From Bog-756 sp963812885 (lineage in GTDB: Bacteria > Actinomycetota > Acidimicrobiia > Acidimicrobiales > RAAP-2), in contig CAWEWZ010000006.1 in assembly GCA_963812885.1 (NCBI GenBank), positions 185,194 to 249,193 on the forward strand: a stretch of 64,000 nucleotides of DNA. Direction: 5' to 3'. The position numbers were made by a program, and so were the translations under genes. A model generated the notes under the pieces. That model was not told the DNA's origin, did no database searches, and worked only from the letters and a program-made list of their open reading frames with translations. The number at the start of each line of letters is the position of its first letter. Position 1 is the stretch's first letter. Positions 56,025-64,000 of this stretch are shown piece by piece.

Positions 56025-57029
56025 GTGGCTCGAGACCTGGCTATCGATCTCGGGACGGCCAACACCCTTGTCTACGCCAAGGGCCAGGGCATCGTGTTGA
56101 ACCAGCCGACGGTGATCGCCCTCAACACCAGGACCCACGAGGTCCTCGCGGTGGGGAACGAGGCGTGGAAGATGATCGGGAGGACTCCCGGGTACATCGT
56201 GGCGGTCCGGCCGCTGCGCGAGGGGGCCATCACCGACTTCGACATCACCGAACGCATGATCCGGTTGCTCCTCCGACGGGCGGGAGTCACCAAGTTGAAC
56301 CGACCCCGGGTGCTCATCTGTGTGCCGTCGGCCATCACCTCGGTCGAACGCCGGGCGGTCAAGGAGGCAGCGCGGCGGGCCGGGGCATCCGCCGCCCATC
56401 TCATCGAACAACCCATGGCCGCGGCCATCGGAGCCGGGCTCGACATCCACGAGCCGGTAGGCAACATGGTGGTCGACGTCGGGGGCGGGACGACGGAGAC
56501 GGCGGTGATCTCGCTCGGCGGCGTAGTCGCGTCGCAGGCCATTCGCTGTGGCGGGTTCGACATGGACGCGGCCATCCAGCACTACGTGCGGCACGAGCAC
56601 GGAGTGGCCATCGGGGAGCGGACGGGTGAGGAGCTCAAGCTGGCCATCGGATCCGCGCTCCCGTACGCCGGCGAGGTCAAGGCCGAGGTACGGGGCCGCG
56701 AGATCAGGACCGGGCTGCCCAAGACGGTGGTCCTCTCGCCCGAGGAGGTGCGTTACGCCCTACGCGACCAGGTCGACCTGATCGTCGACACCGTGGTCGG
56801 ATGCCTGGCCGAATCTCCCCCGGAGCTGGCCCAGGACATCATCTACGAGGGGATCCACCTGGTGGGCGGCGGGGCCATGCTCCGGGGCCTGGCCAACCGC
56901 CTGGCCGACGAGACCGAGGTGCCCGTCCACCTGGTGGCGACGCCCCTCGAATGCGTCGTGCTCGGAGCCGGGATCTGTCTGGATTCGTTCGACAGCCTGC
57001 GACCGATCTTCGCGGCCGCCGAATCCTGA
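56025..57029 (+). CDS. mreB: rod-shape actin MreB
   Basis: 334 residues of bacterial actin. The phosphate-1 loop is LAIDLGTANTLVY, phosphate-2 is VVDVGGGTTETAVISLGG and the adenosine loop is LVGGGAMLRGLANRL. MreB polymerises under the membrane and guides lateral wall growth. mreC and mreD are not beside it, which is unusual: the next gene is a minus-strand HEAT-repeat gene. Mbl-type paralogue is an alternative name. Confidence 0.94.
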   Translation: MARDLAIDLGTANTLVYAKGQGIVLNQPTVIALNTRTHEVLAVGNEAWKMIGRTPGYIVAVRPLREGAITDFDITERMIRLLLRRAGVTKLNRPRVLICVPSAITSVERRAVKEAARRAGASAAHLIEQPMAAAIGAGLDIHEPVGNMVVDVGGGTTETAVISLGGVVASQAIRCGGFDMDAAIQHYVRHEHGVAIGERTGEELKLAIGSALPYAGEVKAEVRGREIRTGLPKTVVLSPEEVRYALRDQVDLIVDTVVGCLAESPPELAQDIIYEGIHLVGGGAMLRGLANRLADETEVPVHLVATPLECVVLGAGICLDSFDSLRPIFAAAES

Positions 57030-57040
57030 CCGGGGCGATC

Positions 57041-57718
57041 TCACTCCTCGGCCAGAAGATCCTCGGCCACCTGGCGGACCTGCCAATCGCGATCCTCGAG
57101 GCAGCGCCGAAGAGCGGCCTCGACCTCGGGGCCGTCGAACGCGGACAGCGCCACCGTGGCGCGTCGCCGGATAGCCGGCTTGTCGGCCAGCGCGGTGAGC
57201 ACGGCGGGTAACCCGGCAGGGTCGCCAATGGCTCCGAGCGCGGCCACCGCCGCCTCGCGGCACAGGGGATCGGAGTGGCCGGTCTCCGGTGAGGCCAGCC
57301 CGGCCAGCGCGGGCACCGCCGGGCGGTCACCGCGTTCGCCCAATGCCCAGGCGGCCATCTCGACCGCCGAGGGGTCGGGGTCGTCCAGTCCACCGGAGAG
57401 TTCGACGGTCGGGAACGCCGCGGCCAGTTCGTACCCGCGCCGGCGCACCTGCGGCGACGGGTCGGCCAGCGCCGACCGGATGTCATCGTCGGTCAGCACC
57501 TCCAGCCGGGAGAGCGCACCGAGGGCGGTGGCCCGCACCGCGGGGGCATCGTCGCCGAGGGCGGCCCGGGCCGCGGGCACATCACCGACATGTCCGGCCA
57601 GCGCCGCCGCCCGTCGACGCCGGGTGATGCCAGGCGGCAGGACTTCCGTGGCAGGCTTGACGGGGAGAGCGCGGATCCGGTCGGATGCCGGCGGATCCGG
57701 AGTTGGAGGAGTGACCAC
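57041..57718 (-). CDS. HEAT-repeat (PBS-lyase-type) protein
   Basis: About 225 residues. At least five 30-residue helical repeats: ARAALGDDAPAVRATALGAL, IRSALADPSPQVRRRGYEL, LDDPDPSAVEMAAWALGERG, GLASPETGHSDPLCREAAVAALG and LEDRDWQVRQVAEDLLAEE. Such repeats form protein-binding solenoids. The GTG at 57718 is the best start, only 9 bases from the divergent ATG at 57728. It converges with mreB, 11 bases apart. Confidence 0.8.
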   Translation of the reverse strand: MVTPPTPDPPASDRIRALPVKPATEVLPPGITRRRRAAALAGHVGDVPAARAALGDDAPAVRATALGALSRLEVLTDDDIRSALADPSPQVRRRGYELAAAFPTVELSGGLDDPDPSAVEMAAWALGERGDRPAVPALAGLASPETGHSDPLCREAAVAALGAIGDPAGLPAVLTALADKPAIRRRATVALSAFDGPEVEAALRRCLEDRDWQVRQVAEDLLAEE

Positions 57719-57727
57719 AACACCACT

Positions 57728-58957
57728 ATGACCGGGGACGACGACAACCGGGGACCAGCCATCTGGGCTCCCGAGGCGGCACCGCGGGCTGGGACGGACA
57801 TTGCCGCCGGCCCGGACTCGCCATCTCCTCAGACGGTGCCCGCAGTGATCGGTCACCCCGGGCCGGAGGATCCGCCACCGGGCCAGGCGCGCACCCGTCG
57901 CCGCCGGAAGTGGCCGTGGGTCCTGTTCCTCCTGGTGGCGGTGGCGGTGGCCGTGGCCTCGCGGGTCAATCTGAACTACTACGCCATCCAACCGGGCACG
58001 GCCCAGTCGGTCCAACAGTTCATCACCGTCCCTTCGGACAAGAAGTATCCGGTCACCCACCCCGTCCTGCTCACCGATGTGGAGGAGGGACGGGTCACCG
58101 CCCTGTCCTATCTCTTCTACAAACTCCAGTCCGATACCGCGCTCTATCCGCTGGACGATGTCACCGGTGGTACGCCTGCCTCCCAGGTCGGGGCTCAGGG
58201 TGCCCTCGAGATGTCACAGGCCGAGTCATACGCCAAGACGGCCGCCCTGCGGCACCTCGGGTACAAGGTGACGGCCACCCCGTCGGGAGCGGTCATCTTC
58301 GGCACCTTTCCGGGGACACCGGCCTACTCCGCGCTCAACGTGGGTGATGTCGTCACCGCGGTCGACGGAGTGACCACGCCGACCGCGCTGGCCATGGAGA
58401 CCGAGTTGAACCACCACCACTCCGGTGAGACGGTCACCCTCTCCGTGCGGCGAGGAGGCACCGGCAAGCCGGTACCGGTGGCCGTCACGCTGCAGAGTAC
58501 GGTGATCGACCTGGGCGGCGGTAACACGCAGACGGTCGACCTGGGCGTCGAGCCCGAGGACCAGGTCGACTTCACTTATCCCTTCCCGGTGAACATCGAC
58601 GTGACCAACATCGGCGGCCCGTCCGCCGGTCTGGCCATGACCCTCGGGGTGATCGACGCCCTGAGTCCGGGCTCGCTGACCGGTGGTCACACGGTGGTGG
58701 CCACTGGCACCATCGACAGCCAGGGTGACGTGGGCCAAGTGGGCGGTGTACCCCAGAAGACGGTGGCGGTGGAGAACGCCGGCGCCTCGATCTTCCTCGT
58801 GCCTCCCGGACAGAACTACAAGGAGGCGATGTCCAAGGACCGCCCGGGCCTGAAGATCTACGGGGTGTCCACGCTCGACCAGGCGCTGGCCGTCCTGGCC
58901 GCCCACGGGGGGTCGGTGCCGAAGGTGTCGCCGGCCCCACCCGCGCCCCCGGGATGA
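57728..58957 (+). CDS. membrane-anchored PDZ-Lon serine protease (YlbL/Rv3194c type)
   Basis: 409 residues. A disordered N-terminus, a transmembrane helix after RTRRRRKWP (about 60-78), a PDZ domain around GTFPGTPAYSALNVGDVVTA and a Lon-type S16 domain. The catalytic dyad is Ser in IGGPSAGLAMTLG (about 298) and Lys in GGVPQKTVAVENAGA (about 343). It probably cleaves membrane or secreted proteins. The order with DUF2342 and UPF0182 genes nearby matches M. tuberculosis Rv3193c-Rv3195. Confidence 0.92.
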   Translation: MTGDDDNRGPAIWAPEAAPRAGTDIAAGPDSPSPQTVPAVIGHPGPEDPPPGQARTRRRRKWPWVLFLLVAVAVAVASRVNLNYYAIQPGTAQSVQQFITVPSDKKYPVTHPVLLTDVEEGRVTALSYLFYKLQSDTALYPLDDVTGGTPASQVGAQGALEMSQAESYAKTAALRHLGYKVTATPSGAVIFGTFPGTPAYSALNVGDVVTAVDGVTTPTALAMETELNHHHSGETVTLSVRRGGTGKPVPVAVTLQSTVIDLGGGNTQTVDLGVEPEDQVDFTYPFPVNIDVTNIGGPSAGLAMTLGVIDALSPGSLTGGHTVVATGTIDSQGDVGQVGGVPQKTVAVENAGASIFLVPPGQNYKEAMSKDRPGLKIYGVSTLDQALAVLAAHGGSVPKVSPAPPAPPG

Positions 58958-58980
58958 CCAGATTCGGGGACTGGCGGTCG

Positions 58981-58986
58981 TAGGCT
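58981..58986 (+). promoter_or_regulatory. leaderless-type -10 box of the DivIVA gene
   Basis: TAGGCT ends 7 bases before the ATG at 58994. No Shine-Dalgarno site. Confidence 0.5.
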
Positions 58987-58993
58987 CTCGGCC

Positions 58994-59920
58994 ATGCCCG
59001 AGGAACGACTGAGGTCCATCACCTCCTCCTCCCACTTGGCCCCTGACGAGGTGGCCCGCCACACGTTCGGGTCGGTGCGGCGAGGCTTCGATCCCAACGA
59101 GGTGCGTGCCTATCTCGAGTCCCTCGCCGTGGGACTTCGGGGCCTGGCGGAGCGCGAGAGCGAACTCCTCCAAGAGATTGCCGACGCTGAGCATCGGGCG
59201 GCCAATCCGGTGCTCGACGACGCCGCCCTCACCGCCGCGCTGGGCACCGAGACGGCCCGGGTCCTCCACAGCGCCCACGAAGCGGCGGCGGAGATCCTGG
59301 CCAATGCGGAGTCGGAGGCCGATCGGATACTCACTGCCGCCCATGAGGACATCGAGGAGAACCGGACCCGGACCGAGGCCCGCCTGGCCGAACAGACCGC
59401 CGCCGCCGACGCGGAGGCGGGCGAGCTCCTCGAGAGGACCAACCAACAGGCGGCGGCAGAGCTCGACCGGGCGCGGAACGAGGCCGACGATTTGCTCGGC
59501 CACGCCCGCGAGCAGTGCCAGGCCATGGTCGACGAGGCGCAGGGTCTCCGGACCCGGGTACTGGCCGACCTCGCCCGGCGCCGGAAGGTGCTCCACGCCC
59601 AGATCGAACAGCTGCGTGCCGGCCGTGAGCGGTTGGCCGAGACGGTGCAGGACGTCCGCCGGTCCGTCGACACCATCGCCGAGGACCTGTTCGCGGCCGA
59701 GGACAATGCCCGGCTGGCGGCCGAGGAGGCCGGGCGTCAGGCCGCGGGACGACCCGATGAGGGCACACCCGAGGAAGTCGCCGCGCTGTTGTTGGCCGAG
59801 GAGGCCGAAGCCGTCGAGGGGGCGGAGGGCGTCGGGATGGCCGAGGGCGCGGCGGCCCGACCAGATCCCGAGGACGACCGAACCCGGCGGGCAGGGCGAG
59901 CGCCGCCGGCGGAGCCGTGA
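58994..59920 (+). CDS. DivIVA-domain coiled-coil protein
   Basis: 308 residues. A DivIVA membrane-binding-type segment (ARHTFGSVRRGFDPNEVRAYLESLA) comes first, then about 150 residues of heptad-rich coiled coil (AHEAAAEILANAESEADRI and similar), and an acidic tail. Such proteins sit at curved membranes and organise polar growth or division. The stop overlaps the GTG of the next gene by 4 bases. Downstream sequence in the same frame remains open after this stop, so a single longer protein split by indels cannot be excluded. Confidence 0.85.
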   Translation: MPEERLRSITSSSHLAPDEVARHTFGSVRRGFDPNEVRAYLESLAVGLRGLAERESELLQEIADAEHRAANPVLDDAALTAALGTETARVLHSAHEAAAEILANAESEADRILTAAHEDIEENRTRTEARLAEQTAAADAEAGELLERTNQQAAAELDRARNEADDLLGHAREQCQAMVDEAQGLRTRVLADLARRRKVLHAQIEQLRAGRERLAETVQDVRRSVDTIAEDLFAAEDNARLAAEEAGRQAAGRPDEGTPEEVAALLLAEEAEAVEGAEGVGMAEGAAARPDPEDDRTRRAGRAPPAEP

Positions 59921-60810
59921 CCATCGCTGAGCAACGCCGGCGAGGAGTCTCCGGTCGATGCCCTCTTCGCCAAGATCCGGGCCGCCCGCGAGGAGGAGCC
60001 AGACAGGCAACCGGAGCCCCCGACACCTGGCGGCGAGACCGGGTCCGGCCTCCGACGGCGGCGCCGAAGTGGAGACCGAGGCCGATGAATCGGCAGGTCA
60101 GGAGGCGCGCTGATGACGAAGCCGATCAGGATGGACCCCCGGAAGACCGCAATCCGTTCGCCGTCCGCCGCGACGAGCTCATCGGTCCGATCGTGACCTC
60201 CCTGGCCCGACGGCTGAAGCGGACCCTTCAGGACAGCCAGAACGAACTGCTCGACAGCCTGCGGTCGAAGGGTTCGCACTGGTCGATCGAGTTGCTTCCC
60301 GACGAGAAGGAACACGTCGACGGCTACGCCACGGCGGCCCTCCCCGCTCTCGAGCAGGCATCGGCAGCCGGCGTCGCCTTCGCCGCCGACGGAGCGGCCC
60401 AGGGGCCCCGCACCGACGTGCTGGTCGGGATCGCCCACGACCTGGCCGAGGCGGTGGTCGGTCCGCTCCGGCGCCGGCTCTCGGATGCAGAGCCGGGACT
60501 GGCCGATGCCGACGAAGGGGTGGTGGCCGAACATGTCGGGTCCGCGTTCAGGGAATGGAAGGGCGAGCGCATCGAGCGCCTGGCCGGTGACCAAGTGGTC
60601 GCCGCCTTCTCCGCCGGCACCGTCTCGGCCGTCGGTGACGCCCAGATCGAGTGGGTGGCCGTGGCCGGATCGGGGGACGCTCCCTGCCCCGATTGTGAGG
60701 ACAACGGTCTGAGCGGCCCCCAGCCGCCCGATCAGGAATTCCCCACCGGTCACCGGCATCCACCGGCGCACCCCGGGTGTCGATGCCTGTTGACGCGCTC
60801 TTCAACCTAG
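59917..60810 (+). CDS. unfamiliar protein with C-terminal Cys/His metal-site motif, several internal frame changes
   Basis: The frame is open from a GTG at 59917 to 60810. Between about 59933 and 60107 the better-looking protein (SPVDALFAKIRAAREEE, then GGAEVETEADESAGQE) lies in the other two frames, as three single extra bases would cause. After 60107 it reads NPFAVRRDELIGPIVTSLARRLKRTLQD and a long helical region. The end has CPDCEDNGLSGP and FPTGHRHPPAHPGCRC: four cysteines and several histidines that should bind metal. This resembles the C-terminal signature of the phage Mu gpF/SPP1 gp7 family; the rest does not. Function unknown. Confidence 0.7.
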   Translation: MTIAEQRRRGVSGRCPLRQDPGRPRGGARQATGAPDTWRRDRVRPPTAAPKWRPRPMNRQVRRRADDEADQDGPPEDRNPFAVRRDELIGPIVTSLARRLKRTLQDSQNELLDSLRSKGSHWSIELLPDEKEHVDGYATAALPALEQASAAGVAFAADGAAQGPRTDVLVGIAHDLAEAVVGPLRRRLSDAEPGLADADEGVVAEHVGSAFREWKGERIERLAGDQVVAAFSAGTVSAVGDAQIEWVAVAGSGDAPCPDCEDNGLSGPQPPDQEFPTGHRHPPAHPGCRCLLTRSST

Positions 60811-60813
60811 GCT
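60808..60813 (+). promoter_or_regulatory. leaderless-type -10 box of the UPF0182 gene
   Basis: TAGGCT ends 7 bases before the GTG at 60821; it overlaps the stop of the preceding gene. Confidence 0.45.
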
Positions 60814-60820
60814 GCAGCCC

Positions 60821-63800
60821 GTGCGTTCCCCAAGTGACATCCCTCAGATTCCGCGCCCGTCGACGCGCCGCCGTTGGATCATCGTCGCCCTGATCGTCCT
60901 GGTCATCCTCTTCGCGTCGCTTCGGACCTTCGCCATCTTCTACACCGATGCGCTCTGGTTCTCGTCGGTGAACCTCCACTCGGTGTGGCTCAAGCTCTTC
61001 GAGATCAAGGCCGGGTTGATGGTGACCTTCGCGGTCATCTTCGCCGTGATGCTGCTGGCCAGCCTCATCGTGGCCGAGCGCCTGGCCCCCAAGGGCCCCT
61101 CGCTGGATGCCGAAGACGAGTTCGTGAAGCGCTATCAGGAGGTGATCGGTCCCTACGCCCGGTGGCTCCGGGTCGGCGTGGTCGTGGTGCTGTCCCTGAT
61201 CGTCGGGTCCCAGGCCATCGGTCAGTGGAACAACTGGATCCTCTTCCGCAACAGCACGCCCTTTCCCCAGTCCGACCCCCAGTTCCATCGCAACGTGGCC
61301 TACTTCGTGATGTCGCTGCCCGTTCGAGCAATTCCTGGTCCACTGGACCCTGGTCGCTCTGTTTCTCGTGCTGGTGGTCACGGTGTTGAGCCACTACCTG
61401 AACGGCGGGATCAGGATGCAGGGTTCGCGCCCGCGGGTGCGCCCGGCGGTGAAGGCCCATATCTCGGTCATCCTCGGTCTGCTGGCCCTGGTCAAGGCCG
61501 TCGGCTACTACCTGGCCCGCTTCAACCTCGATCTCTCGTCCAACGGCTACGTCCAGGGCGCGGGCTATACCGACGTGCATGCACGCCTCCCCGCGCTCGA
61601 GCTGCTCATCCTGGTGTCGCTGGCTGCGGCCGTTCTGCTGATCTACAACATCCGTCGCCAGGGGTGGGCCTTGCCCATCCTCGGTGTGGGCCTCTGGTTT
61701 CTCGTGGCCCTCACTGCCGGCACCATCTATCCGGCCGCCGTGCAGGCACTGAAGGTGAACCCGGCCCAGAACACGCTCGAGCGGCCCTACATCCAGCGCA
61801 ATATCGACGCCACCCGGCAGGCCATGGGCATCACCAATGTCCAGAGCACGTCCTATCCGGCGGTGCCGAACCTGACCGCCTCCGAGGTGTCGGCCAACAG
61901 CGACACCACGGCCAACGTGCGGCTGTGGGATCCGACCCAGACCCAGCAGACGTTCGACAAACTCCAGGACCTTCGGACCCAGTATCAGTTCAACACGCTG
62001 GCCATTGATCGTTACAAGGTCAACGGGTCCGAGACCCCGGTCATCGTCGGCGTCCGGGAGATCAACCAAGCCGACCTGCCGTCATCCTCGTGGGTGAACA
62101 CCACACTGCAGTACACCCACGGGTACGGGATGGTCATCTCGCCGGCCAACACGGCCACCGGCAACGGCGATCCCCAGTTCGCGGTGGGCGGGGTCCCGCC
62201 CGTATCGAACAGTGGCCTGCCCGCCATCACCCAGCCCTCTGTCTATTTCGGACTCAACAACAACGGCTATGTGGTGGCCAACACCAAGCAGCCCGAGATG
62301 AATTTCCAGCTGACCAACGGGACCAACGACGAGACCCATTATTCGGGTGACGGCGGGGTTCAGCTCTCCAACTTCTTCACCCAGGCGATGTTCGCCATCC
62401 GGTTCAGTGATTTCAACCTGATCATCTCCAATCAGATCACCACCCAGTCCCGGCTGATGTTCGACCGGGGGGTGCAGGCCCGGGTCAACAAAGCCGCTCC
62501 GTTCCTCAGCCTCGATGCCGATCCCTATCCCGTCCTGCTGCACGGACAGATCGATTGGATCCAGGACGCCTACACCACCACCGACAACTATCCCTATGCG
62601 CAGAATGCGGACACCAGTTCGCTGCCGAGCGGAAGTGGGCTCAACCAGAACTTCAACTACGTACGCAACTCGGTGAAGGTGCTGATCAACGCCTACACCG
62701 GCAAGATGACCTTCTATGTGATGCAGCCCCACGATCCGATCATCGAGACCTACGAGAAGGCCTTTCCCGGGATGTTCACCCCGGCGTCGAAGATGAGCGC
62801 GGAGCTCAAGGCCCACCTCCGCTACCCCGAGGACATCTTCACCGTCCAGGCCTCCATGTACGGGAAGTACCACATCAAGACGGCATCGAGCTTCTACAGT
62901 GCCGCAGACGCCTGGGCCCTGTCCCCATCGCCCGGCTCCGGTTCGCCATCCCAGGCCCTCCAGACCACCCTCACCACCAACGCCCAGGGCCAGGAGGTCT
63001 CCACCGGCCAGCTGGTGCGGATGGCACCCATCTACCAGGAGCTCAAGGTGCCGGGCCAGAACAACCAATCCTTCAACCTGCTCGACGCCTTCGTGCCGAT
63101 ATCAGGGAACAGCCAGATCCAAACCCTGTCCGGATTCATGATCGCCGGCTCCGACCCCAACGACTACGGCAAGTTGGAGATGTTCGTGACCCCGCGGAAC
63201 AACCCGGTCAACGGGCCGGCCATCGTGGCGGCCAAGATCGACGCCACGGCGACGGTCTCCAGCAAGATCTCGCTGTTGAACCAGGAAGGATCGTCCGTAC
63301 TCCTGGGCAATGTGTTGATGATTCCGGTGGCCGACTCGCTGCTCTACATCCAGCCGCTCTACGTGGAGTCGGCTCGCAACGCCATCCCCGAGCTGCAGCA
63401 GGTGATCGCCGTGTACGGGAACCTCCCTGCGGCCATCGGCCCGACATTGTCCTCGGCGCTCACCCAGGTGTTCAAAGCACCGGTGTCGACCGCGCCCGGC
63501 GGCGTCACCGGCGCGCTCGAGTCCACAGGTCCAGGCTCTCCTGGCCGATGCCCAGGTCTCCTACCAGAAGTCACTGGCTGACCTGAAGGCCGCCAATCTG
63601 GGTGCCTTCCAGTCCGACTACAACAACATGGAGTCCGATCTCCAGCAGGTGCAGCAGCTGACCGGCGGGACCGTCACCCCGGCCACCTCGACCACGACGA
63701 CCACCGCACCGTCGTCCTCGACGCAGCTCGACCTCCACCACGTCGACGACGCCCACCCGACCTCGACCAGCTCGACCACGTCGACGAAATCGGCCTCGAC

Positions 63801-63825
63801 CAGCTCCACCGACAAGGGCAGGTGA
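60821..63825 (+). CDS. large UPF0182 (COG1615) membrane protein, frame broken near 61320 and 63524
   Basis: About 1000 residues after removing two extra bases. Seven or so transmembrane helices fill the first 320 residues. A large extracytoplasmic domain follows, with NPAQNTLERPYIQRNIDATRQA and MTFYVMQPHDPIIETYEKAFPG. The first shift is at LPFEQFLVHW (61319-61321), the second near 63524, after which SYQKSLADLKAANLGAFQSD and a Thr/Ser-rich tail follow. Function of the family is not established; M. tuberculosis Rv3193c is the counterpart. The 98 bases after it hold the tRNA promoter. Confidence 0.92.
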
Positions 63826-63882
63826 CGCGTGGAGGCCCGGGACCGGGCCGCACCGTGGCGGGGCCCGGCGGCAGGGCGCTGC

Positions 63883-63910
63883 TTGAAGCCGCCCGATTCG
63901 GTGGTAAGTT
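63883..63910 (+). promoter_or_regulatory. predicted promoter of the initiator tRNA gene
   Basis: TTGAAG (63883-63888), a 16-base spacer and TAAGTT (63905-63910), ending 13 bases before the mature tRNA. A well-formed pair for a stable-RNA gene. Confidence 0.55.
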
Positions 63911-63923
63911 CTCTGGCTCACGA

Positions 63924-64000
<77 letters not shown>

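Overview
The window is one contiguous piece of a high-GC actinobacterial chromosome. It carries almost only core genes: no insertion sequence, prophage, CRISPR array or antibiotic-resistance island is visible. Gene order matches well-known actinobacterial blocks: rpoA-rplQ-truA-rplM-rpsI-glmM-glmS, nnr-alr-tsaE-tsaB-rimI-tsaD-groES-groEL, and a neighbourhood like M. tuberculosis Rv3193c-Rv3195. WhiB proteins, GuaB3, the DprE1/DprE2/UbiA set, an Sdh1-type succinate dehydrogenase and a CIRCE-controlled groESL operon agree with this. A deep-branching class such as Acidimicrobiia is my inference from protein flavour, not a proof.

Layout. 1-15 kb (+): ribosomal proteins and RNA polymerase alpha, amino-sugar synthesis, holo-ACP synthase, NAD(P)HX repair, alanine racemase, a uracil-DNA glycosylase, the t6A tRNA genes and the chaperonins. 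15-22 kb: two small minus-strand genes, a CoA-type NUDIX hydrolase, guaB3-guaA and the PcrA helicase. 22-25.5 kb (-): the decaprenylphosphoryl-arabinose pathway. 25.6-36.7 kb (+): a lone B12-binding protein, sucCD, a HAD phosphatase, purN-purH-folD, a 28-codon small gene, a Thr-rich membrane protein, metF, icd and mdh. 36.7-45 kb, mostly minus: a desaturase, an SDR (+), a hydrolase, two VOC proteins, an SCP2-like protein and sdhBAC, with a divergent LysR gene. 45.9-49.5 kb: a MoxR-type ATPase with its VWA partner. 49.7-56 kb: two whiB genes, a formiminotransferase-like gene, an active HtrA and a catalytically dead HtrA-like protein beside a DUF2342 protein. 56-64 kb: mreB, a HEAT-repeat protein, a PDZ-Lon protein, a DivIVA protein, an unfamiliar Cys/His-tailed protein, a large UPF0182 protein and the initiator tRNA.

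How it works together. The central-carbon genes (sucCD, icd, mdh, sdhABC) and one-carbon/purine genes (purN, purH, folD, metF, guaB3, guaA) lie in neighbouring operons. Many operons are tightly coupled by 4-bp stop/start overlaps. Many transcription units begin with a TANNNT -10 box placed so that transcription would start on or next to the start codon, which suggests widespread leaderless mRNAs.

Quality warning. At least 16 genes, nearly all conserved, are broken by single-base indels. About 19 are one extra base and about 3 one missing base, usually in short G or C runs. I read these as sequencing or assembly errors and give full-length gene spans, noting where each frame changes. No region longer than about 300 bases lacks a gene.
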